From Massariosphaeria phaeospora (Eukaryota; Ascomycota; Dothideomycetes; Pleosporales), in contig JAADJZ010000003.1 of the NCBI GenBank assembly GCA_011032825.1, positions 1,364,001 to 1,428,000 on the forward strand: a DNA stretch of 64,000 nucleotides. The letters are read 5' to 3'. Under the pieces are notes generated by a model. It was not told the origin of the DNA. It saw only the letters and a program-made list of their open reading frames with translations, and ran no database searches. Each line of letters starts with the position of its first letter. Positions within the stretch are counted from its first letter, which is position 1. Positions 33,501 to 47,000 of the stretch are shown here, piece after piece. The translations under genes and the position numbers were made by a program.

Positions 33501-34562
33501 CTACAACAATAGCTTTAGTTAATATCTAGCCTATTATAAAGCCTGCTTTGTCGAAGTTAAACGTATTTTTATTCTAAATACTGTACTTAGCTTTGATGTT
33601 AGCTACTAGACTAAACTAGCTTTGTATAACTTTAGAATTCTCGCAAAGTACTTTTTTGTAGTTGTATTTGCGATTAAACTTTACTTCAAGCTTAGAGCGG
33701 CGTTTGATAAACGTACTAGGCTAGTTTACGCTAACCTAGCCTACATTACGCTTAGCGCGCAAGAAATTAGCTATATTAGCTACAGCTGCGAGCTTAAAAG
33801 AAAATTCTTGCGTAACAAGCTTAAGTATATGCTCTACGATTACTTTCTTTTTAAGCTTTCTTAAGTTTTTTAATTTAAGCTAGCAATTTGCTTGTAAGAG
33901 TTATCTAGCGCGTTAATTACTTAGTGTTTTTTAAAAGACATTATATATAGCTGCAGCGCGTCGTTGAAAAAGCATTGCATTTTAATTAACAGCTTGAAGG
34001 GCAAGCTATATCTAACGTTCGTAAAAAGCTTCTAAGTGCTATTGTTGTTAAAACATTAGAAAAAGTAAGAGTTTTGGTAAAAACTTAGCAAAAGTAAGTA
34101 GCTAACCTATGTAAGCGGCGAAGCCGTAAAGTACGTTAAACGTCGTAGTTAAGTTCTACTTCTAAAAACTTTCTAGAATAGTAGAATACTAGTTTTTAGT
34201 TTCTATCGTTGCATTGCTGTAAAAGTATTGCTTTTAATGCGTAGTCTAAAGCATTAGTTTCTACTTAAGTTTTTCTTTCTAGGTTGTGCATTTATAGCAT
34301 TAGTGTTGTAATAAACCTTTTTCTAAGTTTCTAAAACGCTTGTTTCTATGCTTCTATTTATGTAAACTTTTTATTTTCTTTAGTAACTTCTAAAAAAGCG
34401 TCGTAGTTTTAAACTAGTTTTTAATAAACTTTTAATAGAAGTTAGCAAATTTTAAGAAAAACTACATATCTTTTACTATTTTAGAAGTTAGCTACTTTTG
34501 TATAATTTGAATTTTCTTCGAGTTTATAAACACACTTTTTTTTTGAGATAATAAATCTAAGA
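30560..34562 (-). mobile_element. Ty3/gypsy chromovirus fragment, RIP-mutated, interrupted
   Basis: Minus-strand pol relic. At 34562-34139: the reverse transcriptase-RNase H junction (FLKFANFYQKFIKN, then DYALKAILLQQCN-like). It resumes at about 32270 with RNase H (AEFIANYKIKIYYCK, RIANALS). Next is integrase (SYRIAYEVTKTLVANY-like, LLTSFYLQINKQLNRTNKLN, for the usual YPQTDGQTERTN), then the GPY/F-type end (MRIHLVFYKLLLKL), then a chromodomain-like stretch with EYEVEKV near 30740. Numerous stops. Gag, protease and the 5' LTR are missing: at 34563 it is cut by another transposon end. A complete Fot element sits inside it at 32271-34138. Confidence 0.8.
32271..34138 (-). mobile_element. Fot1/pogo-type DNA transposon (family B variant), RIP-mutated
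   Basis: 1,868 bp with TA-ended inverted repeats TAACGTACTTTACGGCTTCG at left and its complement ending at 34138; both contain paired GCCGCTTAC subrepeats. The transposase is on the minus strand; the catalytic motif survives as FNFDKAGF near 33550, followed by a region matching the conserved NREW block. The plus-strand frame at 33622-33864 is antisense to this gene. It is inserted in the chromovirus fragment, whose RNase H region continues on both sides. Confidence 0.82.
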
Positions 34563-35947
34563 TAACGTACTCTACGAGCGAGTTGCTTACACAAGCGAGT
34601 TGCTTACTTTTGCTAAGCTTCTACCAAAACTACTATATTATAGCGCAAAATAGCTTACTTTAGCCTTGTATAGTACAAAGCAAAATGCGATATTATTTAG
34701 AGTTTACTTTTGCTATATTCTTGCACGTACGCGTGTTATACTTAGTTCTATTGCACTATCTACATTGCTTTTAAGTTAGCTTACTTTCTTTAGCGCGCAC
34801 TTGCTTTTTTAGCTTTTTTTTATTACTACGCGTTCTAAAGTCTTAGAGAGTAGCTAAACTTGCTTTATTTTTAACTATCAAAGTTTTCTTTGCCTAAACT
34901 TGCTTTCTTTTGTGCGATTTACGTTGCGTAGCAGCTTTATTTGCTACTTAAAGCTTAGCAATTTTCTTTTAAGCTAACACTAGCTTATGCGCAATTATTG
35001 CTGCACTTTTTAAAACTTTTTCAAAAGCTTTTACTATAAAAGTTAGCGAGCTATCTACATATTTCTACATTCTTTACTTTACTAGCGTTAATTACAACTC
35101 TAGTTTAAAAGTATTGCTTAAAGTTTAAAACTACTAGAAACTGTTTTTGATAGTAGGTAGTAGTAGAGTGCGCAGCTGCACGTTAAAAGCTATTATAACT
35201 CTTTTTAAGTTAAACAAAACTAATCTAGCACTTTAAAACTTTTTTGAAATATTACTAAAAGTAATTGCTGCGTTAAAAGCGCGCTTAAAGTATAGTAGAA
35301 ACTTAAGTTTTGTAATATGCGTAATCTAGTTGCGCATAAAATCTTCGGCTTAGCGCTTGTACGCTTTCTTTAATAGAGCAAAACAACCTACATTAAGTAG
35401 CTATAAAATATGCAATAAGTAAAAAAACATGCAAATAGTAATAATTTTGTTTTCTTTGTAGTACTACTAGAACTTAAGCGAGTCGTAGCTTTTGTAGCCG
35501 TTAATACTTAGTAGTTAGTAGAAGCTAATAATTCTTTTCTTTGTATGCTTATTAAAGTGCTTTAACTACTACAAGCTAAGCTTATTAGTTGTCTAACTGT
35601 TTTTAGAAACTGCAATAACTTAATTCTAGAGTATAGTATTTTTCTTGTACTAAGCTAAGAGGTAGTAGCAGCTTTTGAAAATAATAAAAAGCAAAATAGC
35701 TTACTTTGTTGCGTTAATGCTTTGAATAACTATTGTTTACTTGCAATTACTTTGCTGCATTGTCTTTAACCGTCTTTAACACTCTAAAGTAGTAACAATT
35801 ACTTTAGTTAATATCTAGCTTATTATAAAGCTTATTTTGTTGAAGTTGTAAGTGTTTTTATTCTAAATACTATACTTAGCTTTTATGTTAGCTACTAAGC
35901 GAAACTAAACTCGTATAGTTTTAAAATTCTCGTAGAAAGCTTTTTTG
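34563..35947 (-). mobile_element. Truncated Fot1/pogo-type transposon (family B variant)
   Basis: Starts with TAACGTACTCTACGAGCGAG and follows the element at 32271 closely for 1.38 kb, with the transposase antisense. It then stops where the large palindrome begins. In the complete relative about 490 bp follow this point, and they are not found on the far side of the palindrome. Confidence 0.75.
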
Positions 35948-38900
35948 TAACGTAGATTTCTAGCGAGTTGCTTACCTAAACGAGTTGCTTACCTGCGCTA
36001 AGCTCTCTACTAATACCTACTTTTTCTTTTTACTACGCGATAGCTTAACTACACAACGTGCTACGCGCTTTAAACAAAAGCTAAATATAGCTTGCGATCT
36101 AGGTTTTAGCAACACGTTGCATTAATCTACAACGTTTTTTAAAAAATACTAAGCAATTAGCTTGCTAAAAAACTTCTACAACGCTATTGCATACTAAACT
36201 TAATAAAGCTTTGTCTAATAAAGAACATAGTAATTGAAAAGTATACTATTAACTTTAACGCGCAAAGCTTTCTACTTAGGCTTGCTAAGTTAAAGAATAA
36301 AGCTAACTTACTACTCGCAGCGCAAGCCTAGCTACTAGTTAAAAAAAACTAGGTTACGTTGTTCGTTAGGCGTTGCTCTAAGCTTTAAATTAAGTTTAAT
36401 TAAAAGTACAACTATAAAAAAGCTCTTTGTAAGAATTTTAAGCTTGTAGCTAACTAGTTTAAAATTGTAGCAAATATAAAAGCTAAGTACAACGTAGTAA
36501 ACAAAAATACTTACAACTTTAATAAAACAAGCTTTATAATAAGCTAGATTTTAACAAATGCAGTAATTACTAGCTTAAAGCGTTAAAAACAGCTAAAAAT
36601 AGTATAGCAAAATAATAAAAAGTAAACAACAGTAGTACAAAGCGTTAACGCAATAAAGTAAGCTATTCTACTTTTTATTATTTTTTAAAGCAAAAACTAC
36701 TTTTTTGCTTAGTACAAAAAGAATAGCTTATTTTGCAACTAAGTTATCGAAGTTTCTAAAAACAGCTAGACAAACAACGAGCTAAGTTTAAAGTAGTTAA
36801 AGCACTTTAACGCTTATACAAAAAAACGTATTATTAGAATAGTATATTTACTTTTTATTAATAGCTATAAAAGCTATAACTCGCTTGCTTTCTAGTAGTA
36901 CTACAAAAATAATAGCATTATTACTTTTTGCATGCTTCTTTACTTGTTGCACTTTTTGCAGCTTTTTAATATTAGCTATTTTGCACTTTTAAAAAAAGCG
37001 TACAGCTGCTAAGCTAAGAATTTAATACGCAATTGCATTAACTACATTACTAAAGTTAAGTTTTTGCTATGCTTTATTAGCGCTTACAACGTTTTTATTA
37101 TAAAAAGCAATATTCAAAAAGCTTTTAAAGTGCTAGATTAGTTTTATTTAACTTAAAAGTAGTACTTTTAAAGCTTAACGTGCAGCTTTGCACTTTACTA
37201 TTACTTACTATAAAAAATAGTTTCTAGTAGTTTTAAAGTTTAAGCAATACTTTAAAATTTAAGTTGCAATTAACGCTAATTTAAAAAAAAAATTAAAAGT
37301 ATGTAAATAGCTTTTTTACTTTAATAGTTAATGCTTTTGTAAAGCTTTTTAAAGGCGCGAAGTATGTAGCAGCTTTTATGCTGCTACTGCGCAACTAAGT
37401 TGCTAAACTTTAAGCTGCTAACAAAGCTTTTTTGCAACAAAAATTGCACAAAAAAAAGCGTATGCAGCAGAAAAGTACTTTTATAGTTAAAAAAAAAAGC
37501 AGCTTTTAATTAAACACTACTTTGGCTATTTAAACACTACTTAGCATTATTTCTAAAAATACGCTTAAAAAGTTAAAAAACGCAGTTACGTAATTAGGCG
37601 AAAGTTAAGCTAGCAAAAACTAGCCTGTAACTAAAACTTAAAGTTGCGACGCTAACTTGCGTAAAAAAGTTGCTAAAGCAACTAAGCTAAACTTAAATAA
37701 GCAATAACAGCTATGTTAACAGCTATTAGATTAGTTAATTTCTACTTGCGCTAAGCCTAAATAGGCAACTAACAAGTGTTAAAATTAGCTAAAATCGAAA
37801 TTTGCAAGCAGCAGATTAGCGGCTGCTAATTAGGCCGCGAAAACGTAATGTCAAGCGAAAGCAAAACATTTGACGCTGCGTAGCAACACTAGCGCTGCAT
37901 TTTATATGCTGCTAGCTGCTTCTAGCAAAAGCTAGATTAAAAAGCGCAGTAAGTAAGCGCTAGTTAGCGCTAGACTTGCGCTAGCTAGCGCTAAACACTT
38001 AGCAAAAAACACTAAACCTACGCAATAAGCTGCAGATTGCAATTAGTTGTAAAATAATATTGCAACGCGCTGCAACAATTTCTTTAAAAGTTAAATAATA
38101 CTAAACTTAGCAAGCATATTTGATTGCTGTTATTGCTAAGTGTTTTAGACAACTGCTTGTAAAGCTGCACTAGGTGCAAGTATTGCAAAGCTAGCAAATA
38201 CGTTAGCGCGCCGCAAATTAGCAGCTGCGCTAGTTAAGCGCTAGTTTTGCTAAAACTGTAGTGCAACGCTAGCAGCTGTACTTAGAGCTTATTTAAATGC
38301 GCTTGCTTTGCTGTTATTTTTACTTAGTTAATTCTTATTTCTTTTACTTGCGATAGACTTTCTTTTTGTGCTAAAACAAAACTTTATTTTTTTATAGTAC
38401 TTAGTATACACGTACTAAAAAGTAGTTAACTAAATCAACGTAATTTTACGCTCTTACAAGTACTTAGTTAGCATTAAATTAAGTAAGCTTTTTAAAAAAA
38501 ATAAGCTTGTATAGCTTTAGTGCGCTAAAGGGCGCAAGTTTAAAAGCGTAGCTATAAGTAGCTAAGCTGCTAGCTCTCGTATAAGTAAGTGTAAATAAAA
38601 AGCTATGCTTTAGCTATCTAGTAGCAGTAGATAGAATTTTATAGTAGTTAATTTTAATTACAATTACAAGCTTAGCTATACTAAATTAGCGCTGCTTTAA
38701 ATAAGAAAAATAAATAGTACAACAAAAAGTATTATATAGCATAGTTACTAGTTACGCTGCCTATTACAAACTATACTATTAAAACTTATTAAATTAAGCG
38801 TTAAAATTAACTTGCAAGACATATACAACAAATGCTACTAGCTAACTTTTACCTAGCTTAATAAAAAGTTTAAAATAAAAGCTTTTATTAATTTGCTTGT

Positions 38901-41476
38901 AGCTAGAGATTTTGCAAAAAGCAAGTACTACGCAAAGCACCTATACAACAAAAAAAACTGCTTAAAGTTTGTGTTTTTTGCTTACTTACTTTTACGTAAA
39001 CTTTTAAAAAAGAACTTTAACGTACTGTTGCTTAACGCTACGTATAAAACAAACTAGTTTAATATGCTACTATTGCATATAAATAGAATTACTAGCGTTA
39101 GTATTACGTTTAATGTAGTGTACTGCTTTTTTAGCAGCAAGTTAAAAAACAACTATAGCTTAGCAATAAAAGCGCTTAAGCGCTACGCTAATAACGTAAA
39201 AGTATTTTTATTCTATTTTGTTACTAACAATAATAGCGAGTTAAAAGCTGCTTTGTATTAAAACTTTTTTTAAGTTTTACTACAGCTTTGCATTTAGCAT
39301 ATTAACAAGAACGTTAAAGCTTAAGCAATTAAAGCGTAAAATATACGCTAAGCCTATAAAAAAAAAAAAAAAAAAAAATTAAAGCAGCTAGACTAGGTTT
39401 TATAGCCTAGTAGTACACTCTTGTTAACGCTTTTACTACTAAAAAGTTTAAGCTTTGTTGCTAGTTTATTTAAAACAACTACAAAAAGTTTTTAAAACTG
39501 CTAAAGTACTTTAGCGAGTACTAGCTACTATTTTAAAATAAGTAAGCAAAGTGCTACTGCAAGTTTTTACTTAACTTTAGTACTAAGTAAAGCTTACTGT
39601 TAATTTTTACAGCTAAATTTGCAGCAAAGTTAGCTAAGCTTACTGCTAGCTAACTGCGTACAAAGCAACTTTTCAAAGCAAAAGCTTTTATTGTTATATT
39701 AAAAAAAGTCTTGTGTTAGCTAAAAGTTACTTTTAAAATATAGTGCTATTAGTAAACTTTTATGTTAAAAACTAAGTAAATACGTATAAAACTAAAATAA
39801 GCCAAGCTTACAGCAAAGTGCCTAACTTAGTTGCTAAAATTTTAAAGTTTTAGCTGCTTTTTTAGCAGATTACACTTTTTGCTTTACAATTACTAAATAA
39901 GCAACTTAAGCTATTAAAAGCTAATAACTATAGTAGTGCTTGTTTAAGTGCGTTTACTAAAACGTATAAATTGCCTTGCAAATACTAGCTTTACTATATT
40001 ATTTACTTTAGCGACAGCGAAGTTTTAGTAAACAAAATTTACAATTACTAGCAATTATACTCTCTACAAAGTAGCTGCTTAAAGCTTTTACTTTACTTAA
40101 AAAATTTTGCTTAAGTTAAAAGCAAAAAGCGCTTTAAAGAAGCTACTGCGCAAATAATTTTTACTAGCCTAGTTACTTAAAAAGCTTGTAACTTTTTACT
40201 ATTTAAAATAGTTTAAGCTATCTAAGTGCTTTTTGCAAGTGCTAAGTTATTTTAGCTAAGTACTAGCTTAGCAGCTAACACTTAGCGCACTACTTTTCTA
40301 GTTTAAAGCAGTTAAGCAAGCTACCTAGCAGTTACTTAAACAACAACAGCTGCTTTTTTTTTGCTAACTTCGCTAGTAACGCGCTTTAAGTTAAATAGCT
40401 TTAAGTATAAAACAGCACTAGCGCTAGGCTACAAAGCAGATAAGCTAATAAACGTTAACTAGTTTAAGCAAGCGAACGAGTAGGTTGTAGCGCAAAATAA
40501 AGCGCTTAAAAAAGCAAATAGTACCTAGCAGAACTAATTTTGCTCTAAAAAACAAAAGAAACTTTTAAAAGCAAAGAATAAGTAGCTGTAGCAATAAAAG
40601 CAAGGTAGCAGGCTTAGCAAGCGTAGGCGTAGCAATAAAACATAACTTTTAACTTAGCGTTTATGCGTAGCGTAGGCTTGCTCTAGCGTTACCTACATAA
40701 AAGCGCTAAATTGCTAAACTATTAGTATACAAATAGCTAACTACCTCGCTATTAAAAAAGTCTTAAATTTAAACTGTTAATTTACTAAAACTGTACTTAC
40801 TTAAGTTTTTAACAGCGCGCTTCTGCGTAGCGTCGTTGTTAAGCAGTATTAGTTTAAAAGTGCTAAAAGTTTGCTGCAAACGTGTTGCCTGCGGCTGCTA
40901 AATGCGCTAGTTAAAGCAATAATTTTTAAGTGCAAAGCTTTAGTTTGCAATGCCTAGCGTTTAACGCAGCTAGAGCAATATTAAACAATTAATTTTTGCA
41001 CAACGTTAGCAATTAGCGCTTTGCAGCTTTACTAGCGTTTTATTGTTCTAGTTGCCTAATTACGTAACTGCGTTTTTTAACTTTTTAAGCGTATTTTTAA
41101 AAATAATGCTAGGTAGTGTTTAAATAGCTAAAGTAGTGTTTAATTAGAAGCTGCTAAAAAAAAGCGTGCGCTTAATAGCTTTTAAAGTGTTTAAAACGCG
41201 CAGTAATAAAAAAAAAGTAATAAAAAAAAAGCTCGTAGTAATGCTAGTAATTAGAGCAGCTAGCTTTTAAAACGCTGTAAACGTTGCAGCGAGCTAAAGC
41301 ATAATAAGCGCACGTATAAGTTAAATGCAGCAGTTAATTTTAAATAATTTAAGTTATTTTAACTTGTACTAGGTGCTAAAAAGAAAGTAGTAAAAAAAAA
41401 AAGTAAGTAGTAAAAAAAAAGCTTAGCGCAAGTAAGTAACTCGCTTAAGTAAGCAGCTCGCTAAAAATCTACGTTA
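35948..41476 (+). mobile_element. Fot1/pogo-type transposon B, left palindrome copy, carrying a MULE
   Basis: Ends TAACGTAGATTTCTAGCGAG at left, with its complement at 41476; both carry paired GAGTTGCTTAC subrepeats. Without the inserted MULE it is 1,871 bp. Plus-strand transposase relic: the YNFNKTSF-type catalytic motif near 36525, then the NREW block and a Trp-to-stop version of SAWY near 36690. Stops throughout; the first catalytic Asp is changed to Asn. Confidence 0.82.
37498..41155 (+). mobile_element. Mutator-like element (MULE), left copy
   Basis: 3,658 bp, with ~95-bp inverted ends beginning AGCAGCTTTTAATTAAACAC and ending in the complement. Each end has two ACACTAC subrepeats and runs to an ACGTAATTAGGC inner edge. 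The central plus-strand relic reads LLLNATYKTN, then MLLLHINRITSVSITFNVVYCF, NNYSLAIKALKR, FVTNNNSELKAAL and, past a stop, CI-stop-HINKNVKA. This is the MULE transposase core (usual form: DCTYKTN, MPLLHI.G, EEDYSWAL, VTDxExAL, CxWHINKNV), with Asp-to-Asn and Trp-to-stop changes. The target duplication lies in a run of eight or nine A and cannot be sized. Confidence 0.82.
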
Positions 41477-42119
41477 TTAGTTAGTTAAAGTTAAAAAAAG
41501 TATACGAAATACTTTAGCAGCGTAGTAAAAGCTTTAAAATTAGCGTGCAATATAAGCATAAAAAGCAAGCTAAATTTTACTTTTTTAATTAAATAGCTGC
41601 GCGTTTTGTTGTTAAAGCATGTTGCGTTAATAAAAGAGTTAGTACTGCTAAGCTTTTTTAGTTAAAGTAATAAGTTAGCTAAAGTAATAGTAGAATACGT
41701 TATAAAGTATAGTATTAGATATAATGTTATATATAAAAATATTAAACTTTAAGTAATTTTATAATGCGCTAGTTATATAATATAGCGCTAACTATAGTAT
41801 ATACAAATAGCGTATATATATACTAAAAATCTACTAACGTAATAAATTATTAAGCTTTTTAAATTATTAAACTTTCTAGAAATTGCCAAGACTACTACTT
41901 TTTTTATTAACGCAATATGTTTTAACTAACTAACGCGTTATTATACTAATACAAAAAAAAACTCTAGCTTGCTTTTAAAACTTATAATTTTAGTTAATTT
42001 TAAAGCTATTAAGCTGCTAGTATTGCTTTTAACGTTAAACACTAGACTTTTAACAAACGCGCTTAAAATTTTTTATTTTAAGCTTAAACACAACTTAATT
42101 GTTAAAAGCTTACTACAAC
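41477..42119. pseudogene. Two transposon fragments, left of the palindrome centre
   Basis: 41477-41705 is the start of a Fot-H type element on the minus strand: terminal repeat TATAACGTATTCTACTATTA read from 41705 leftward, then the first transposase residues, cut by the Fot B insertion. 41706-42119 holds AT-rich sequence and a plus-strand N-terminal transposase piece (SIAFNVKH-type helix), cut at TA by the central element. Confidence 0.6.
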
Positions 42120-43037
42120 TAACGTAAACTACTAGTAACCTAGCTAAACTAGTAACCTAGCCAAAATTTCTTAGCACTAAATTTTTAAGTTTAAAACTTA
42201 ATAACGTTACTAATAGTAGAGCTATTTAGATAGTTTTTACACCGTTTTAAAGCTTTACTCTAGCACTTTTAGACTAACTAAAAATTGCCTAAATAAAACT
42301 AGTATAGCTAGAGTTATTAAAAGTTAAGTATAAAAAAACTCGCTTAGCTTTTAAACTCTACTTTTAGTACTAGACTACTATAATAAATAGTAATACTCTC
42401 TAGTATTCTTTTTTATAGTTATTATTAAGTATTTATAAAGATTTTATAGCGTGTAGCCTAGAATTACACCTAGTAGAAGAGTTAGAAAGTTACTAATACT
42501 TCTATACTTTCTAAGTAAAAATATCTATATATAGCTTATATAATCTACTATATAGCTAATAGGTAATCTAGTTTATAGTCTACTATAGCTATATTAAGTT
42601 TGAAAAGTAATAAATACTTATTGTTATAAATAATAATACTACTCTCAACTACTTAACTTTGTATGTAGAATCTAACTCTATTTACTAGCTTTAATTCTAG
42701 GCTGCACGCTATAAAATCTCTATAAATACTTAATAATAACTATAAAAAAGAATACTAGAGAGTATTACTATTTATTATAGTAGTCTAGTACTAAAAGTAG
42801 AGTTTAAAAGCTAAGCGAGTTTTTTTATACTTAACTTTTAATAACTCTAGCTATACTAGTCTTATTTAGGCAATTTTTAGTTAGTCTGAAAGTGCTAGAG
42901 TAAAGCTTTAAAACAGTGTAAAAACTATCTAATAGCTCTACTATTAGTAACGTTATTAAGCTTTAAACTTAAAAATTTAGTGCTAAAAATTTTTAGCTAG
43001 GTTACTAGTTTAGCTAGGTTACTAGTAGTTTACGTTA
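42120..43037. mobile_element. Foldback, non-autonomous element at the palindrome centre
   Basis: 918 bp, bounded by TAACGTAAACTACTAGTAAC and its complement, the same ends as the Fot family A element at 26101. The inverted arms are about 347 bp, with a 225-bp AT-rich centre and no coding capacity. It looks like a non-autonomous relative mobilised by the family A transposase. Confidence 0.75.
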
Positions 43038-43680
43038 GTTGTAGTAAGCTTTTAACAATTAAGTTGTGTTTAAGCTTAAAATAAAAAATTTTAAGCGCGT
43101 TTGTTAAGAGTCTAGTGTTTAACGTTAAAAGCAAAAGCAGCAGCTTAATAGCTTTAAAATTAGCTAAAATTATAAGCTTTAAAAGCAAGCTAGAGTTTTT
43201 TTTTGTATTAGTATAATAACGCGTTAGTTAGTTAAAACATATTGCGTTAATAAAAAAAGTAGTAGTCTTGGCAATTTCTAGAAAGTTTAATAATCTAAAA
43301 AACTTAATAATTTATTACGTTAGTAGATTTTTAGTATATATATACGCTATTTGTATATACTATAGTTAGCGCTATATTATATAACTAGCGCATTATAAAA
43401 TTACTTAGAGTTTAATATTTTTATATATAACGTTATATCTAATACTATACTCTATAACGTATTTTACTATTACTTTAGCTAACTTATTACTTTAGCTAAA
43501 AAAGCTTAGCAGTACTAACTTTTTTATTAACGCAACATGCTTTAACAACAAAACGCGCAGCTATTTAATTAAAAAAGTAAAATTTAGCTTGCTTTTTATG
43601 CTTATACTGCACGCTAATTTTAAAGCTTTTACTACGCTACTAAAGTATTTTGTATACTTTTTTTAACTTTAACTAACTAA
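43038..43680. pseudogene. Mirror-image transposon fragments, right of the palindrome centre
   Basis: Inverted copy of 41477-42119: first the N-terminal transposase piece, now on the minus strand, then AT-rich sequence. From about 43451 comes a Fot-H type terminal repeat (TATAACGTATTTTACTATTA) with the first residues of its transposase on the plus strand. Confidence 0.6.
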
Positions 43681-44001
43681 TAACGTAGATTTTTAGCGAG
43701 TTGCTTACTTAAGCGAGTTACTTACTTGCGCTAAGCTTTTTTTTTACTACTTACTTTTTTTTTTTACTACTTTCTTTTTAGCACCTAGTACAAGTTAAAA
43801 TAACTTAAATTATTTAAAATTAACTACTAGATTTAACTTATACGTGCGCTTATTATGCTTTAGCTCGCTGCAACGTTTACAGCGTTTTAAAAGCTAGCTG
43901 CTCTAATTACTAGCATTACTACAAGCTTTTTTTTTATTATTTTTTTTTTATTACTGCGCGTTTTAAACACTCTAAAAGCTATTAAGCGTACGCTTTTTTT
44001 T

Positions 44002-47000
44002 AGCAGCTTTTAATTAAACACTACTTTAGCTATTTAAACACTACCTAGCATTATTTTTAAAAATACGCTTAAAAAGTTAAAAAACGCAGTTACGTAATTA
44101 GGCAACTAAAACAACAAAACGCTAGTAAAGCTGCAAAGCGCTAATTGCTAACGTTGTGCAAAAATTAATTGTTTAATATTGCTCTAGCTGCGTTAAACGC
44201 TAGGCATTGCAAACTAAAGCTTTGCACTTAAAAATTATTGCTTTAACTAGCGCATTTAGCAGCCGCAGGCAACACGTTTGTAGCAAACTTTTAGCACTTT
44301 TAAACTAATACTGCTTAACAACGACGCTACGCAGAAGCGCGCTGTTAAAAACTTAAGTAAGTACAGTTTTAGTAAATTAATAGTCTAAATTTAAGACTTT
44401 TTTAATAGCGAGGTAGTTAGCTATTTGTATACTAATAGTTTAGCAATTTAGCGCTTTTATGTAGGTAACGCTAGAGCAAGCCTACGCTACGCATAAACGC
44501 TAAGTTAAAAGTTATGTTTTATTGCTACGCCTACGCTTGCTAAGCTTGCTACCTTGCTTTTATTGCTACAGCTACTTATTCTTTGCTTTTAAAAGTTTTT
44601 TTTGTTTTTTAGAGCAAAATTAGTTCTGCTAGGTACTATTTGCTTTTTTAAGCGCTTTATCTTGCGCTACAACCTACTTGTTCGCTTGCTTAAACTAGTT
44701 AACGTTTATTAGCTTATCTGCTTTGTAGCCTAGCGCTAGTGCTGTTTTATACTTAAAGCTATTTAACTTAAAGCGCGTTACTAGCGAAGTTAGCAAAAAA
44801 AAAGCAGCTGTTGTTGTTTAAGTAACTGCTAGGTAGCTTGCTTAACTGCTTTAAACTAGAAAAGTAGTGCGCTAAGTGTTAGCTGCTAAGCTAGTACTTA
44901 GCTAAAATAACTTAGCACTTGCAAAAAGCACTTAGATAGCTTAAACTATTTTAAATAGTAAAAAGTTACAAGCTTTTTAAGTAACTAGGCTAGTAAAAAT
45001 TATTTGCGCAGTAGCTTCTTTAAAGCGCCTTTTGCTTTTAACTTAAGCAAAATTTTCTAAGCAAAGTAAAAGCTTTAAGCAGCTACTTTGTAGAGAGTAT
45101 AATTGCTAGTAATTGTAAATTTTGTTTACTAAAACTTCGCTGTCGCTAAAGTAAATAATATAGTAAAGCTAGTATTTGCAAGGCAATTTATACGTTTTAG
45201 TAAACGCACTTAAACAAGCACTACTATAGTTATTAGCTTTTAATAGCTTAAGTTGCTTATTTAGTAATTGTAAAGCAAAAAGTGTAATCTGCTAAAAAAG
45301 CAGCTAAAACTTTAAAATTTTAGCAACTAAGTTAGGCACTTTGCTGTAAGCTTAGCTTATTTTAGTTTTATACGTATTTACTTAGTTTTTAACATAAAAG
45401 TCTACTAATAGCACTACATTTTAAAAGTAACTTTTAGCTAACACAAGACTTTTTTTAATATAACAATAAAAGCTTTTGCTTTGAAAAGTTGCTTTGTACG
45501 CAGTTAGCTAGCAGTAAGCTTAGCTAACTTTGCTGCAAATTTAGCTGTAAAAATTAACAGTAAGCTTTACTTAGTACTAAAGTTAAGTAAAAACTTGCAG
45601 TAGCACTTTGCTTACTTATTTTAAAACAGTAGCTAGTACTTGCTAAAGTACTTTAGCAGTTTTGAAAACTTTTTGTAGTTGTTTTAAATAAACTAGCAAC
45701 AAAGCTTAAACTTTTTAGTAGTAAAAGCGTTAACAAGAGTGTACTACTAGGCTATAAAACCTAGTCTAGCTGCTTTAATTTTTTTTTTTTTTTTTTTTAT
45801 AGGCTTAGCGTATATTTTACGCTTTAATTGCCTAAGCTTTAACGTTCTTGTTAATGTGCTAAATGCAAAGCTATAGTAAAACTTAAAAAAAGTTTTAATA
45901 CAAAGCAGCTTTTAACTCGCTATTATTGTTAGTAACAAAATAGAGTAAAAATACTTTTACGTTATTAGCGTAGCGCTTAAGCGCTTTTATTGCTAAGCTG
46001 TAGTTGTTTTTTAACTTGCTACTAAAAAAGCAGTACACTACATTAAACGTAATACTAACGCTAGTAATTTTATTTATATGTAATAGTAGCATATTAAACT
46101 AGTTTGTTTTATACGTAGCGTTAAGCAACAGTACGTTAAAGTTCTTTTTTAAAAGTTTACGTAAAAGTAAGTAAGCAAAAAACACAAACTTTAAGTAGTT
46201 TTTTTTGTTGTATAGGTGCTTTGCGTAGTACTTGCTTTTTACAAAATCTCTAGCTACAAGCAAATTAATAAAAGCTTTTATTTTAAACTTTTTATTAAGC
46301 TAGGTAAAAGTTAGCTAGTAGCATTTGTTGTATATATCTTGCAAGTTAATTTTAACGCTTAATTTAATAAGTTTTAATAGTATAGTTTGTAATAGGCAGC
46401 GTAACTAGTAACTATGCTATATAATACTTTTTATTGTACTATTTATTTTTTTTATTTAAAGCAGCGCTAATTTAGTATAGCTAAGCTTGTAATTGTAATT
46501 AAAATTAACTACTATAAAATTCTATTTACTACTACTAGATAGTTAAAGCATAGCTTTTTATTTACACTTACTTATACAAGAGCTAGCAGCTTAGCTACTT
46601 ATAGCTACGCTTTTAAACTTGCGCTCTTTAGCGCACTAAAGCTATACAAGCTTATTTTTTTTAAAAAGCTTACTTAATTTAATGCTAACTAAGTACTTGT
46701 AAGAGCGTAAAATTACGTTGATTTAGTTAACTACTTTTTAGTACGTGTATACTAAGTACTATAAAAAAATAAAATTTTGTTTTAACACAAAAAGAAAGTC
46801 TATTGCAAGTAAAAGAAATAAAAATTAACTAAGTAAAAATAACGGCAGAGCAGGCGCATTTAAACAAGCTCTAAGTAAAGCTGCTAGCGTTGCACTATAG
46901 TTTTAGCAAAACTAGCGCTTAACTAGCGCAGCTACTAATTTGCGACGCGCTAACGCATTTGCTAGTTTTGCAATACTTGCACTTAGTGCAGCTTTACAAG

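Noticed and set aside
33622..33864. 80-codon plus-strand frame
   Set aside because: Antisense to the transposase of the Fot element at 32271-34138.
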